Shown here one piece after another: positions 23,576-32,679 of a stretch of 64,000 nucleotides of DNA. The notes under the pieces are model-generated. The model ran no database searches, was not told the DNA's origin, and saw only the letters and a list, made by a program, of their open reading frames with translations. This stretch comes from SHZI01 sp963802215 (GTDB lineage Bacteria; Pseudomonadota; Gammaproteobacteria; Steroidobacterales; GCA-2729495): the NCBI GenBank assembly GCA_963802215.1, contig CAWDHQ010000002.1:1054001-1118000 (forward strand), read 5' to 3'. Position numbers and translations under genes: made by a program. Position 1 is the stretch's first letter; every line of letters starts with the position of its first letter.

Positions 23576-24175
23576 ATGATGCATCGTGTGCTCGCCACCG
23601 TCGTCCTGTCGTCCTGGAGCGCCGGGCTGCTCGCCGGACCGTCCCTCTGCGCTACCGCCGACCAGTCGGCGAGAGTCCGGGAGACCTACGCGACTCCGCC
23701 GGCGTCTCCCACCTTCATGGCCGCCGGCAAGCTCGCCCTCTCCGAGGCCGTGGTGCTGAGCGCGCTCGCGGGCCAGGGGGCCACCGGCACCACGGCCGCC
23801 GGTTTCCAGAAGGTGTGGGCCTCGCTGCAGGACTGGGACGATGCGACGGTCGTACTGGTGAAGGGCGGGAACGTCGTGGAGGTGCGCGGGCGGATCCCGC
23901 CGGGCGAGCCATCCACCAGGAGCCAGTTCTTCAACCTCAAGCAGGAAGGCGCGGGACTCGGCGGGCATTTCCGCCCGGACCTGATGGGCGCTATCTACGC
24001 GGTCGAGCTGGCCGGCGCCCAGGGCCCCCTGCGCGGCGTGACCTTCGTGGATCTCGCCGGCGAGAGCCTGTTCGGCGTGTACCTGCCCGAGGGCGCGGGC
24101 GGGAAGCCGGAACTCGTGGCCGCATTCGGCCGCACCCGGGAGCTGATCGCGGGGCTGCCAAGGGCCTGCCCTTAG
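23576..24175 (+). CDS. HutX/ChuX-like haem-carrier family protein with a signal peptide
   Basis: The 199-residue protein has a probable Sec signal (MMHRVLATVVLSSWSAGLLAGPSLCATA). The mature part follows the HutX/HuvX order: LALSEAVVLSAL, FQKVWASLQDWDDATVVLVKGGNVVEVRGRIPPGEP, RSQFFNLKQEGAGLGGHFRPDLMGAIYAVEL and LFGVYLPEGA. Known HutX proteins are cytoplasmic haem carriers, so an exported copy is odd. The ATG at 23576 follows GAGGAG at seven bases; an in-frame ATG at 23543 would bury the signal peptide. No haem transporter is adjacent. Family assignment is by motif order and should be tested. Confidence 0.6.
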   Translation: MMHRVLATVVLSSWSAGLLAGPSLCATADQSARVRETYATPPASPTFMAAGKLALSEAVVLSALAGQGATGTTAAGFQKVWASLQDWDDATVVLVKGGNVVEVRGRIPPGEPSTRSQFFNLKQEGAGLGGHFRPDLMGAIYAVELAGAQGPLRGVTFVDLAGESLFGVYLPEGAGGKPELVAAFGRTRELIAGLPRACP

Positions 24176-24301
24176 CGGAGCAAGGCGATTGGCGATGGTC
24201 CATGACTCTTGCCAGTGCTAGATTCGGTCGCACGGCATATGATTGACACTGAAACCGAGGGTTCCCTGGACATGCCAACCCGCACTGACGGCCGTGGTCC
24301 G

Positions 24302-25555
24302 ATGAAGCTGGCCCCACTGGTAATGGCCTCGGCCATCCTGGCCCTCGGGCCGGGTGGCGTCGCGGCCCAGGACCGCATCGACGTCCTCATCGAGCAGCTC
24401 CAGCGCCAGAACCAGGAGATCGAGGCGCTGAAGAAGGAGGTGGCTGAGTTGCGGGCGAAGGTGGAGCCGGCGGCCGAGCTCCCCGAGTACTTCAAGGAGG
24501 ACGGCGACGAGCCATTGACCCAGTACGACAACCCGGGCCTGCAGATGACCGTGGCGGGACAGGTGAACCAGGCCTACAACCTGGCAGACGACGGCGAGAG
24601 CACCCGGGGCTATTTCGTCGACAACGACAACAGCAACAGCCGCATGCGGCTGGCCGCCGTGGCCAGCTTTGCCGACGGGCCGCAGGTCGGCAGCACGCTG
24701 GAGGTCGCCTTCAGCGGCAACAACTCCTTCGACGTCAGCCAGGACAACGAGCGATCCGATGACTTCATGGCGGTGCGTCGGGCCGACGTCTGGCTGCTCG
24801 ACGAACGCTACGGCCGCATCATGTTCGGCCGGGGTTCCGCCGCCTCTGACAACACGGCGGAATTCGACCTCTCCCTGGTCAGCGCGGCGGTGATGCTGTC
24901 CGGGGTCGCGTTCCCCATGGGCGGGCTGCAGTTCACCGACGGCGATGCCCTCACCGGCGTCGCCATCGGGGACGCCTTCTTCAATTTCGACGGCGACCGG
25001 ATGAACCGGTTCCGCTACGACACGCCCATGTTCGGGCCCCTGCAGGTATCCGCGTCGGCAGGTTCGGACCAGCGCTATAGCCTGGCGCTGACCTATGGCG
25101 GTGACTACGACCACTGGACGGGCGTCCAGCTCGGCGGCTTCACGACGCTGGGGGCGCTGGCCATCGCGGACCCCAACGTGTCCGGGGTCGACTACCGGTG
25201 GTCCGGGTCCTGGTCCATGCTCCACAACGACACGGGCCTGAGCCTGACCGTGTCCGGCGGCCTCGACAGCGGCACGGAGGGTGACACGCCCTACAACATG
25301 TACGGCAAGATTGGCTGGGATACGCAGCTGCTCCGCTTCGGTCCCACCGGCTTCGGCTTCGACTACACCTACACCGAGAACGTAACGGCCGACGGCGACG
25401 AGGGCCAGTCCTTCGGCGTCGCCGCCGTCCAGGTCTTCGAACGCTTCGGCATCGAGCTCTACAGCCAGCTGCGCTGGCTGAGCCTGGACCGGGCCACAGG
25501 GCCGGACTTCGAGGACATCCTGGTGTTCACCAACGGCACGCGGGTGCGGTTCTGA
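24302..25555 (+). CDS. DcaP-like trimeric porin
   Basis: The 417-residue protein has a signal peptide (MKLAPLVMASAILALGPGGVAAQ) and an N-terminal coiled coil (DVLIEQLQRQNQEIEALKKEVAELRAK), as in DcaP-type porins. A beta-barrel with alternating aromatic strands follows (MTVAGQVNQAYNL, MRLAAVASF, YGRIMFGRGSA), ending in RVRF with the terminal phenylalanine recognised by BamA. It should form an outer-membrane channel for organic acids or other small solutes; the substrate is unknown. In-frame starts at 24209 and 24272 are possible, but 24302 places the signal peptide at the N terminus. The ATG of the next lipoprotein overlaps the stop. Confidence 0.88.
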   Translation: MKLAPLVMASAILALGPGGVAAQDRIDVLIEQLQRQNQEIEALKKEVAELRAKVEPAAELPEYFKEDGDEPLTQYDNPGLQMTVAGQVNQAYNLADDGESTRGYFVDNDNSNSRMRLAAVASFADGPQVGSTLEVAFSGNNSFDVSQDNERSDDFMAVRRADVWLLDERYGRIMFGRGSAASDNTAEFDLSLVSAAVMLSGVAFPMGGLQFTDGDALTGVAIGDAFFNFDGDRMNRFRYDTPMFGPLQVSASAGSDQRYSLALTYGGDYDHWTGVQLGGFTTLGALAIADPNVSGVDYRWSGSWSMLHNDTGLSLTVSGGLDSGTEGDTPYNMYGKIGWDTQLLRFGPTGFGFDYTYTENVTADGDEGQSFGVAAVQVFERFGIELYSQLRWLSLDRATGPDFEDILVFTNGTRVRF

Positions 25556-25809
25556 TGGCGGGTACGCCGCTGCTGCTGGTCGTCCTGGCCCTCACGACGG
25601 CCGCCTGCACCTCGCGGCCGCCGTCCCACGACCGCAGCGGGGAGACTCACTACAACCGCCGTGAAATGCCGGCGAGCCCGGGGGTGTTCACCGGCAAGAC
25701 CGGTGAGTGGACCGTCAGCCCTGACCGGGCCGGGGACGGCGACGACGAGCCCGGTGCGGAGTGCAAGGGGCGCGACCCCGCTCAGTGCGACAGCAGTCAG
25801 CGTCACTGA
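25555..25809 (+). CDS. small lipoprotein, unknown
   Basis: The 84-residue protein has a lipoprotein signal (MAGTPLLLVVLALTTAACTSR, lipobox TAAC) and a polar, probably disordered mature part rich in Arg, Asp and Pro with two further cysteines (AECKGRDPAQCDSS). Its ATG shares one base with the porin stop (TGATG), so the two are translationally coupled and the lipoprotein may assist the porin. No known family is recognised. Confidence 0.6.
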   Translation: MAGTPLLLVVLALTTAACTSRPPSHDRSGETHYNRREMPASPGVFTGKTGEWTVSPDRAGDGDDEPGAECKGRDPAQCDSSQRH

Positions 25810-25886
25810 CGCTCGCATCCGGCACCGGCAAGCGGGCGACTTAATCTGGTATCGTCTGGCTGGCTCAGGGCAGGGGGACGGGCAAC

Positions 25887-27311
25887 ATGTCTGCAAACGA
25901 ACAAAAAATGTCACGGGCAATGCTCACGGCGATGGTCGTGGGCGGCATGGTCGGCGCGGGAATCTTCTCCCTGCCGCGGACCTTCGCCGGGGCCACCGGC
26001 CCGCTGGGCGCTGTCATTGCCTGGGTAATAGCGGGCTCCGGCATGTACATGCTCGCCCGGGTATTCCAGGCCCTGGCCGAGCGCAAGCCCGACATCGACG
26101 CCGGCGTGTATGCCTATGCCCGGGAGGGCTTCGGCGACTACCCGGGCTTCCTGTCGGCCTTTGGCTACTGGATCGGCAGCTGCATCGGCAACGTGTCGTA
26201 CTGGGTGCTCATCAAGTCGACCATGGGCGCATTCTTCCCGATCTTCGGCGACGGGAACACGGCGGTCGCGATCGCGGTTGCCTCGATCGGTATCTGGCTC
26301 TTTCATTTCCTGATCCTGCGCGGCGTGCAGCAGGCCGCATTCATCAACAGCATTGTCACGGTCGCCAAGGTCATCCCGATCCTGGTCTTCATCGTCATCC
26401 TGATCTTCGCCTTCAAGATGGACCTGTTCAGCTACAACCTGTACGGCGGGGACCTGACCACCGGCCTGTTCGAGCAGGTCCGGGCGACGATGCTGGTGAC
26501 CGTGTTCGTGTTCATCGGCATCGAGGGCGCCAGCGTCTACTCGCGCTTCGCCAAGGAGCGCTCCGACGTCGGCAAGGCCACGATCCTGGGCTTCATCGGC
26601 GTCACGACCCTGATGGTGCTCGTGACCCTGCTGCCCTTCGCCGTCCTGCAGCGCGCCGATATCGCCGGCATGCGCCAGCCATCGATGGCTGCCGTGCTCG
26701 AGTCGGTGGTCGGACCCTGGGGCGCGATCTTCGTCAGCGTGGGACTGCTCGTCTCGGTGCTTGGCGCCTACCTGGCCTGGGCGCTAATCTGCGCCGAGGT
26801 GATGTTCGCCGCGGGCAAGTCGAAGGACATGCCCAAGGTCTTCGCGCAGGTCAACAAGAACAACGTGCCGGTGGTGGCCCTCTGGGTGACCAGCATCATC
26901 ATCCAGCTCATCGTGATCACCACCTACTGGTCCCGGGACGCGTTCTCGCTGATGCTCAACCTGACGAGCGCAACCACGCTGATTCCCTACCTGTTCGTCG
27001 CCGCCTACGGCTTCATGATTGCCCGGCGCGGCGAAACCTACGAGGTGCGGCCGGAGGAGCGCCAGCGTGACTTGATCCTGGCGACGCTCGCGGTGGTCTA
27101 CACGCTGTTCATGATTTATGCCGGCGGCCTGAAGTTCATCCTGCTCTCGGCCATATTGTTTGCGCCGGGCACCATGCTGTACTTCTGGGCGCGGCGTGAG
27201 CAGGGCAAGGTCGTTTTCAGCAAGACGTCGGACTGGGTTACCTTCGGGGTCATCGTTGCCGCCGCCGTCTACGGCGTGTACGGGCTGGCAACCGGCGTCA
27301 TCACCATCTGA
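25887..27311 (+). CDS. arcD: arginine/ornithine antiporter (basic amino acid/polyamine antiporter family)
   Basis: The 474-residue APC-family transporter has about 12-13 helices and the family start LTAMVVGGMVGAGIFSLPRTFA, with the substrate-contacting GAGIFSLP loop. FQALAERKPDIDAGVYAYAREGFG and IEGASVYSRFAKERSDVGKAT follow. These match ArcD-type antiporters, which swap external arginine for internal ornithine without energy cost. It stands 39 bases upstream of arginine deiminase, the usual arc order. An imperfect 12-bp direct repeat, GTyATCACCATC, lies at 27297-27308 and 27314-27325 across its stop. Confidence 0.93.
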   Translation: MSANEQKMSRAMLTAMVVGGMVGAGIFSLPRTFAGATGPLGAVIAWVIAGSGMYMLARVFQALAERKPDIDAGVYAYAREGFGDYPGFLSAFGYWIGSCIGNVSYWVLIKSTMGAFFPIFGDGNTAVAIAVASIGIWLFHFLILRGVQQAAFINSIVTVAKVIPILVFIVILIFAFKMDLFSYNLYGGDLTTGLFEQVRATMLVTVFVFIGIEGASVYSRFAKERSDVGKATILGFIGVTTLMVLVTLLPFAVLQRADIAGMRQPSMAAVLESVVGPWGAIFVSVGLLVSVLGAYLAWALICAEVMFAAGKSKDMPKVFAQVNKNNVPVVALWVTSIIIQLIVITTYWSRDAFSLMLNLTSATTLIPYLFVAAYGFMIARRGETYEVRPEERQRDLILATLAVVYTLFMIYAGGLKFILLSAILFAPGTMLYFWARREQGKVVFSKTSDWVTFGVIVAAAVYGVYGLATGVITI

Positions 27312-27350
27312 CCGTTATCACCATCCAACCAAGGAACAGCGGAGCGCATC

Positions 27351-28607
27351 ATGGCGAGTGAAAAAAAAGAAGTTAAGTACGGTGTGCATTCGGAAGTCGG
27401 GCAGCTGCGCAAGGTCATGGTCTGCGCGCCGGGTCGTGCCCACCAGCGGCTGACCCCCAGCAACTGCGATGCGCTGCTGTTCGATGACGTGCTCTGGGTC
27501 GAGAACGCCAAGCGCGACCACTTCGACTTCGTCGCCAAGCTGCGCGACCGCGGTGTCGACGTGGTCGAGATGCACAACATGCTGGCCGAGACCGTCGCCG
27601 TCCCCGAGGGCAAGAAGTGGATCCTGGACAACCAGATCATCCCGAACCAGGTGGGGCTGGGCTTCATCGATGAACTGCGGAGCTACCTCGAGGGCCTTGA
27701 CGACCGCAATCTCGCCGAGACCCTGATCGGCGGCCTTTCGACCCTGGAGTTTCCCGAATCGGTCGGCGGCAAGGCGCTGAAGGTCGTCAAGGAAGCGGCG
27801 GGCGGCACCGAGTACCTGCTTCCGCCGTTGCCGAACACCCTCTACACGCGGGATACCACCTGCTGGATCTACGGCGGCGTCACGCTCAATCCGCTCTACT
27901 GGCCGGCACGTCACGAGGAGACGATCCTCACCACGGCCATCTACAAGTTCCATCCGGACTTCAAGGGCAAGGTCAATGTCTGGTGGGGCGACCCGCTGGA
28001 GGACCACGGGCTCGCGACGCTCGAAGGCGGCGATGTGATGCCGATCGGCAAGGGGAACGTCCTGATCGGCATGAGCGAACGCACCTCCCGCCAGGCGATC
28101 AGCCAGCTCGCGGCCACCCTGTTCAAGAAGAAGGCGGCAGAGCGTGTGATCGTGGCCGCGATGCCGAAGATCCGCGCGGCGATGCACCTCGACACGGTGT
28201 TCACGTTCGCGGACCGGGATTGCGTGCTTGTCGCGCCCGACTTCATGAACAAGACGACCACTTTCTCCTACCGGCCGAGCAACCACCCGAGCGGCGTGGA
28301 ACTGCATGCCGAGAAGAAGCCGTTCGTGGACGTCGTCGCCGAATCCCTCGGGCTGAAGAAGCTGCGCGTGGTCGAGGCGGGGGGCACCGACTACCAGCGC
28401 GAGCGGACCCAGTGGGACAGCGGCGCCAACCTCGTCTGCGCGTCACCCGGCGTCGTGTACGCCTATGACCGCAATACCTACACCAACACACTGCTGCGGA
28501 AGGAAGGCATCGAGGTCATCACGATCGTGGGCGCCGAGCTTGGGCGTGGTCGCGGCGGTGGCCATTGCATGACCTGTCCGATCATCCGGGACCCGGTGGA
28601 TTTCTAG
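27351..28607 (+). CDS. arcA: arginine deiminase
   Basis: The 418-residue protein matches bacterial arginine deiminase in length. Motifs include VGQLRKVMVCAPGRAH, LPPLPNTLYTRDTTCWIYGG, the HLDTVFTFADRD catalytic His-Asp pair, and GRGRGGGHCMTCPIIRDP with the nucleophile C406, the same position as in Pseudomonas aeruginosa. It hydrolyses arginine to citrulline and ammonia, the first step of the ADI pathway, giving ATP in anoxia and acid resistance. The arcB and arcC genes that normally follow are absent; the next gene is convergent and unrelated. GGAG before the ATG supports the start. Confidence 0.97.
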   Translation: MASEKKEVKYGVHSEVGQLRKVMVCAPGRAHQRLTPSNCDALLFDDVLWVENAKRDHFDFVAKLRDRGVDVVEMHNMLAETVAVPEGKKWILDNQIIPNQVGLGFIDELRSYLEGLDDRNLAETLIGGLSTLEFPESVGGKALKVVKEAAGGTEYLLPPLPNTLYTRDTTCWIYGGVTLNPLYWPARHEETILTTAIYKFHPDFKGKVNVWWGDPLEDHGLATLEGGDVMPIGKGNVLIGMSERTSRQAISQLAATLFKKKAAERVIVAAMPKIRAAMHLDTVFTFADRDCVLVAPDFMNKTTTFSYRPSNHPSGVELHAEKKPFVDVVAESLGLKKLRVVEAGGTDYQRERTQWDSGANLVCASPGVVYAYDRNTYTNTLLRKEGIEVITIVGAELGRGRGGGHCMTCPIIRDPVDF

Positions 28608-28668
28608 ACGCCGCGGGCAGGCGGAAGTGGTCCGGTGAAGAATGTTCAGAGTCCTGGCCCGGTGAGGC

Positions 28669-29499
28669 CTATTGCCGCCGGGCCCGCCGCACGCAGGCTC
28701 CCAGGGTCATCAGCCCCCCGCCGAACAGCCAGGCCGCCGCCGGCACGGGCACCGGCTGCAGCGCCATCGCCGTGCTGTCCCGGTGCGGGCCGCTGCTGAG
28801 GAAGGTGGTTGCGGCTGTGGCCGGCGACACGCTGTAGAACCAGCGGTGGAACCAGGTGACGGCGTACAGGGTGCCCGCCCCGTCAAAGTCGATGTCGGCG
28901 ATGTAGCTGAAGCCGTCGCCGTGGGCCATCGTGCCCACCAGCAGGGCCGAGGTGGTGGACGCCGCCACCCGCAGCAGCAGGTCGTTGTTCAATCCGTCCC
29001 AGGCCGACAGGTAGATGTCACCGGTGCCCGCGTCATGGGCGACGCCGGAGACGACGGCGCCCGGCGACAGGCTGCCGGGCAGCGTCAGCGTGGCGGCGTA
29101 AGTGACGCTGCTGCTGCCCAGGTCGAAGTAGAAGAGTTCCTGGGACGCGTTGCTGTAGCCCCAGAGGCCATTGGCAGCCCAGTCCAGGTCGGCGATCTGC
29201 GTGCGCAGTGTTGCGCCGACCGGTATCGGCGGGCCGGTCACGTCCCACAGGTTGCCGAACCCGTCCGCCGCGAACAGCGTTCCGCCCGGCGTGACGGCCA
29301 GGCTGTCGCTCGGGAAGGGCGTGGTGTTGTAGGGCGCGTCGGCGTTGGTAGCCACGTTCACCAGGTCGAGCGTCTGGTTGGTGTTCAGTACCCAGCCCAG
29401 CGGCGCCGCCTGCAGGGAGGGAATGGCTCCCAGCACCAGGCCGGCCAGTGTCAGGCGCAGTGCGTTGGGGATGCGGCCGGGTGCGGGCGGGACATGCAT
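28669..29499 (-). CDS. PEP-CTERM sorting-domain protein
   Basis: The 276-residue protein has a signal peptide after a short basic start (LRLTLAGLVLGAIPSLQAAP) and a mature region with repeated beta-propeller-like strands (SLAVTPGGTLFAADGFGNLWDV, NGLWGYSNASQELFYFDLGS, YIADIDFDGAGTLYAVTWF). The C terminus is VPVPAAAWLFGGGLMTLGACVRRARRQ, a typical PEP-CTERM signal. It is expected at the cell surface after exosortase processing. The ATG at 29499 follows AGGAG at six bases; upstream in-frame starts to 29589 are rejected. Its 3' end faces arcA. Confidence 0.88.
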   Translation of the reverse strand: MHVPPAPGRIPNALRLTLAGLVLGAIPSLQAAPLGWVLNTNQTLDLVNVATNADAPYNTTPFPSDSLAVTPGGTLFAADGFGNLWDVTGPPIPVGATLRTQIADLDWAANGLWGYSNASQELFYFDLGSSSVTYAATLTLPGSLSPGAVVSGVAHDAGTGDIYLSAWDGLNNDLLLRVAASTTSALLVGTMAHGDGFSYIADIDFDGAGTLYAVTWFHRWFYSVSPATAATTFLSSGPHRDSTAMALQPVPVPAAAWLFGGGLMTLGACVRRARRQ

Positions 29500-29630
29500 G
29501 GCAATCTCCTTGGCGATGGCGTCAATGTACGCCCTGGGGCGTAGGATTACATTGCCACGGCGCCTGGCGCGCATGCACCGTGACGACATAATACATACGC
29601 GACCGTTCCCGGACTCCGGTCATACACTTG

Positions 29631-30485
29631 ATGAAGACGACTCCGACTCCCCCGCCCCCCGATCAGCCCACGTTCTGGAACGAGGAGGGCGGGCGCCGCT
29701 GGGTCCAGAACATCCAGCGCGTGGAGCGCATGATCGAGCCCCTGTCGGCGCGCCTCCTGCAACACGCGGCCCCGGGGCCGGGCGAACGGGTTCTCGACAT
29801 CGGCTGCGGCGGCGGGGTGACCAGCGCCGCCCTGGCCCGTGCGGTTGGCCCCTCGGGCCGGGTGCTCGGTGTGGACGTGTCCGCGGTGATCCTGGACGTG
29901 GCCCGGGAACGTTTCCACAGCATCGGCAACCTGGACTTCGCCCTGGGCGATGCGGCGGTGATGCCGCTCGAGCGCGGGGGCTTCGACCTGCTGATGTTGC
30001 GCTTCGGCGTGATGTTCTTCGCCGACCCGGTGGCGGCCTTTGCCCACCTGCGGACCGCCCTGGCGCCGGGCGGCCGGCTTGCCTTCATCTGCTGGCGCGC
30101 GCTGGACCAGAATCCCTGGATGGCCGAATGCGTGCGGGCGGCCTTCACCGTGCTGCCCCGGCCCGAGCCCCAGCCGCCCCACGCGCCGGGACCCTACGCC
30201 TTCGCCGACGACGCGCGGCTGCGCGAGATCCTGGGCGCGAGTGGCTATCGCGGCGTCACTATCGATCCGCTCGATCACCCGCTGGACCTCGGCAGCCTCG
30301 ACGAGGCGGTGGTGCAGATGACGGGGATGGGCCTTGCCGCCAGCGCCTTCGCAGCTGCCGGTCCGGCGGAGCAGCAGGCCACGACGGCGGCGGTGCAGGC
30401 CGCCCTCGGGCCTCACGTGGCTGGCGGCACGGTGCGGATGGCGAGCGCCACGTGGCTCGTGCGGGCCGTCAGCGCCGGACCGTGA
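29631..30485 (+). CDS. class I SAM-dependent methyltransferase
   Basis: The 284-residue Rossmann methyltransferase has RVLDIGCGGGVTSAALAR (SAM loop), VLGVDVSAVILDVAR (acidic ribose contact), DFALGDAAVMPL and PGGRLAFICWR. This is the general Methyltransf_11/25 layout, related to UbiE-like and small-molecule enzymes; the substrate cannot be told. A proline-rich N terminus (TPTPPPPDQPTFWNEEGGRRWV) precedes the core. The ATG at 29631 is preferred to the TTG just before it. Its 3' end overlaps the convergent TolB-like gene by 17 bases. Confidence 0.85.
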   Translation: MKTTPTPPPPDQPTFWNEEGGRRWVQNIQRVERMIEPLSARLLQHAAPGPGERVLDIGCGGGVTSAALARAVGPSGRVLGVDVSAVILDVARERFHSIGNLDFALGDAAVMPLERGGFDLLMLRFGVMFFADPVAAFAHLRTALAPGGRLAFICWRALDQNPWMAECVRAAFTVLPRPEPQPPHAPGPYAFADDARLREILGASGYRGVTIDPLDHPLDLGSLDEAVVQMTGMGLAASAFAAAGPAEQQATTAAVQAALGPHVAGGTVRMASATWLVRAVSAGP

Positions 30486-31614
30486 AATCCGTCACCAGCA
30501 CCGCGTTGGCAGGCACCGGCGTCTCGGGAATGCCCTTGTAGTTTTCCGGGCCGAGCTTCAGCGACGACAGGTCCATGACGTGGGAGTAGAGGCCCTTCAG
30601 CGGGCCATTGCTCGCCATCCGCACGAACACCATCTTGCTGCTGTCCCTCGAGAACGACTTCATGCCGTCGAAGCCGGGATTCCAGGTGAGCCGCCGGGGC
30701 GGGCCGCCCGCCAGGTCGCCGAGGAACAGCTCGTGGTTGTTGCCGTCGATGATGCGCGTGAAGATGTAGTGGCGCCCGTCGGCGGCCGGCCCCGGCCCCC
30801 AGGTCATGTCCCGGTCGAAGGTGCGCTGGGTGAGCCCGGTGCCGTCGGCCTTGATGGTGAATACCGTCATCGGGGTCGGCGTGACCTTGCCGAGTTCGCT
30901 CGCCCGCCAGGCCTGGAAAATGATCGTGTCATTGTCCGGCAGGTAGAACGGCGCGCCGGGCTCCCAGTCTCCCGTGAACGTGACCTGCTGTTCGCCAGTC
31001 CCGTCCGCACGCATCCGCCAGATGTCGGCGTTCCCGTCGATCACCCGCGTCCACACGATCCACTCGCCGTTCGGCGACACGGTGACCTCGGCGTCGTACC
31101 ACTTGTTGCGGGTGAGCCGCTTGACGTCCTTCCCGTACAGGTCGGAGGTGTAGAGCTCAGCGCCGGGCGGGTAGTCCTTCGGATCGGACCAGTTGCCGAG
31201 CGGCATGTCCATGTTGTCGCGCGTGGAGGTCCAGATCACGCGCTTGCCGTCCGGGAAGAAGAAGGAGCAGGCGTCCTGGCCGCGGTCGTTGATCCGCCGG
31301 AAAGTCTTGCCGTCCTCGGTGAAGATGTAGGTCAGCGCACTGCCGATGCGGGCGTCTCCCGACTGTTGCGCGTCCGGGTCGCGGACCTGCGCGATCAGGG
31401 TCTGGCCGTCGGGGGCGTAGTAGGCCTCGGCCGCGGGCGGAATTTCGGGGATCCGGCGCACCGGCAGTTCCTTGCTGCTCTCGGCCGCTGAAGCGACGGG
31501 GCTGGCGCCGGACATCGCGTCGGTCTTGCCTGGGGTCTGGGCCCCGGCGGCTGCCGCGAGCAGAACCGCGGCGAGGGCGAGCGTGCAGCGGGAAAGCGGA
31601 CGAGCGGTGTTCAT
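30469..31614 (-). CDS. exported TolB-like WD40/PD40 beta-propeller protein
   Basis: The 381-residue protein has a signal peptide (MNTARPLSRCTLALAAVLLAAAAGAQ) and four or more PD40 repeats (AYYAPDGQTLIAQVRD, SFFFPDGKRVIWTSTRDN, VTVSPNGEWIVWTRVIDGNADIWRM, FYLPDNDTIIFQAWR, SFSRDSSKMVFVR). This is the TolB-type propeller and it is probably periplasmic. It lacks TolB's N-terminal domain and is not in a tol cluster, so it is not TolB itself. The ATG at 31614 starts the signal peptide directly. Role unknown. Confidence 0.82.
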   Translation of the reverse strand: MNTARPLSRCTLALAAVLLAAAAGAQTPGKTDAMSGASPVASAAESSKELPVRRIPEIPPAAEAYYAPDGQTLIAQVRDPDAQQSGDARIGSALTYIFTEDGKTFRRINDRGQDACSFFFPDGKRVIWTSTRDNMDMPLGNWSDPKDYPPGAELYTSDLYGKDVKRLTRNKWYDAEVTVSPNGEWIVWTRVIDGNADIWRMRADGTGEQQVTFTGDWEPGAPFYLPDNDTIIFQAWRASELGKVTPTPMTVFTIKADGTGLTQRTFDRDMTWGPGPAADGRHYIFTRIIDGNNHELFLGDLAGGPPRRLTWNPGFDGMKSFSRDSSKMVFVRMASNGPLKGLYSHVMDLSSLKLGPENYKGIPETPVPANAVLVTDFTVRR

Positions 31615-31651
31615 CGGGCTGGACCTCGGGGTGGTAACCGCCCCCAAGATA

Positions 31652-32668
31652 TCACCCGCTGAGGGCGGGGATCACCTGCTCGCCAATGAGCCGGATCGCG
31701 TCGGCCGGGTCGTCGTGCAGCCGGAAGTTCAGTTCCATGACGCCGGCCGCCGCGAAGGCCCGTAGTTCCGGCAGGCGCCGCCCGATCTCGTCCGGGGTGC
31801 CCGTGAAGGTGAAGTTGGCGATGAGCCTGTCCACCAGCGCGTCCGGCACGCCCTTGATCACGCCGGAACGGTCCCGGTAGGCCTGGAAGAAGGCGCGCTT
31901 CTCCCGCGCGACGAGTGCGCAGTCGTCGGCATCCAGGAATGACTCCAGGTACCAGGGTTCCAGCAGGCCCCGGAGCAGCAGCTCCCGGCAGGCCTCCCGG
32001 CGCGCCACTTCCCGGTCGGGCTTCACGTGCCAGGCCCAGATGTTGTTGATCGCGTAGCCGTCGGTACTTCGCCCCTTGGCCGCCAGTGCCTCGGTGGTCC
32101 GGCCCACGGTGCCGGCGATGAGCTGGCGGGTCATGTCGCTGTACATGACCCCGTCGGCCGCGGGTGCCGTGGCCTTCAGCATCTGGGGCTGGTTTGCACC
32201 GGCGTAGACCCGCGGGGGTGGGTGGTTGGTGCCGAACTGGGGCCGGTAGCCGTAGACCTTGTGCAGCTCGCCCTGGTAGGTGAGGGGCTTGCCGCTCACG
32301 CCGCCGCGCACCAGTTCGATGGCCTCGCGCACCGCCCGGACGCGCTTCACGGGCTCGATGCCGAGCCTTGCCAGCCACTCGCCGCCGCCGCCAATGACGA
32401 GGCTGGCGCGGCCCTTCGAGTACTCCTGGAGCGTGAGCAGCGAATTGGCCATCTTCACCGGGTGCATTTCCCAGGGGCTGATGACGCACACCCCGAGGCC
32501 CACCCGGCGGGTGGCGAGCGCCGCCGGCACCAGGGACATGAAGGCGTCCCGGCACGCGACATAGTTCTGCAGCCACATCGTCTGCACGCCGACCTCCTCG
32601 CAGAGTTGCGCGAGCGCGGTCAGCTGCTCCGGCGACTGGTCCGGCTCAAGCAGGACGTCGATCTTCAT
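31652..32668 (-). CDS. LLM-class (luciferase-like) flavin-dependent oxidoreductase
   Basis: The 338-residue TIM-barrel protein of the luciferase-like monooxygenase family shows MKIDVLLEPDQSPEQLTALAQLCEEVGVQTMWLQNY, GVCVISPWEMHPVKMANSLLTLQEYSKGRASLVIGGGGEW and a C-terminal TGTPDEIGRRLPELRAFAAAGVMELNF. Such enzymes use reduced FMN or F420 to oxidise or reduce small molecules. F420 use is uncommon in gammaproteobacteria, so the cofactor is left open. It is on the same strand as the hemerythrin gene (11 bases upstream) and the TolB-like gene (37 bases downstream). Confidence 0.82.
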   Translation of the reverse strand: MKIDVLLEPDQSPEQLTALAQLCEEVGVQTMWLQNYVACRDAFMSLVPAALATRRVGLGVCVISPWEMHPVKMANSLLTLQEYSKGRASLVIGGGGEWLARLGIEPVKRVRAVREAIELVRGGVSGKPLTYQGELHKVYGYRPQFGTNHPPPRVYAGANQPQMLKATAPAADGVMYSDMTRQLIAGTVGRTTEALAAKGRSTDGYAINNIWAWHVKPDREVARREACRELLLRGLLEPWYLESFLDADDCALVAREKRAFFQAYRDRSGVIKGVPDALVDRLIANFTFTGTPDEIGRRLPELRAFAAAGVMELNFRLHDDPADAIRLIGEQVIPALSG

Positions 32669-32679
32669 GGGGCGGTATC

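Noticed and set aside
25810..25886. Possible FNR/Anr box before arcD (TTAATCTGGTATC)
   Set aside because: It matches the TTGAT-N4-ATCAA consensus poorly in both halves and the spacing is off by one base.
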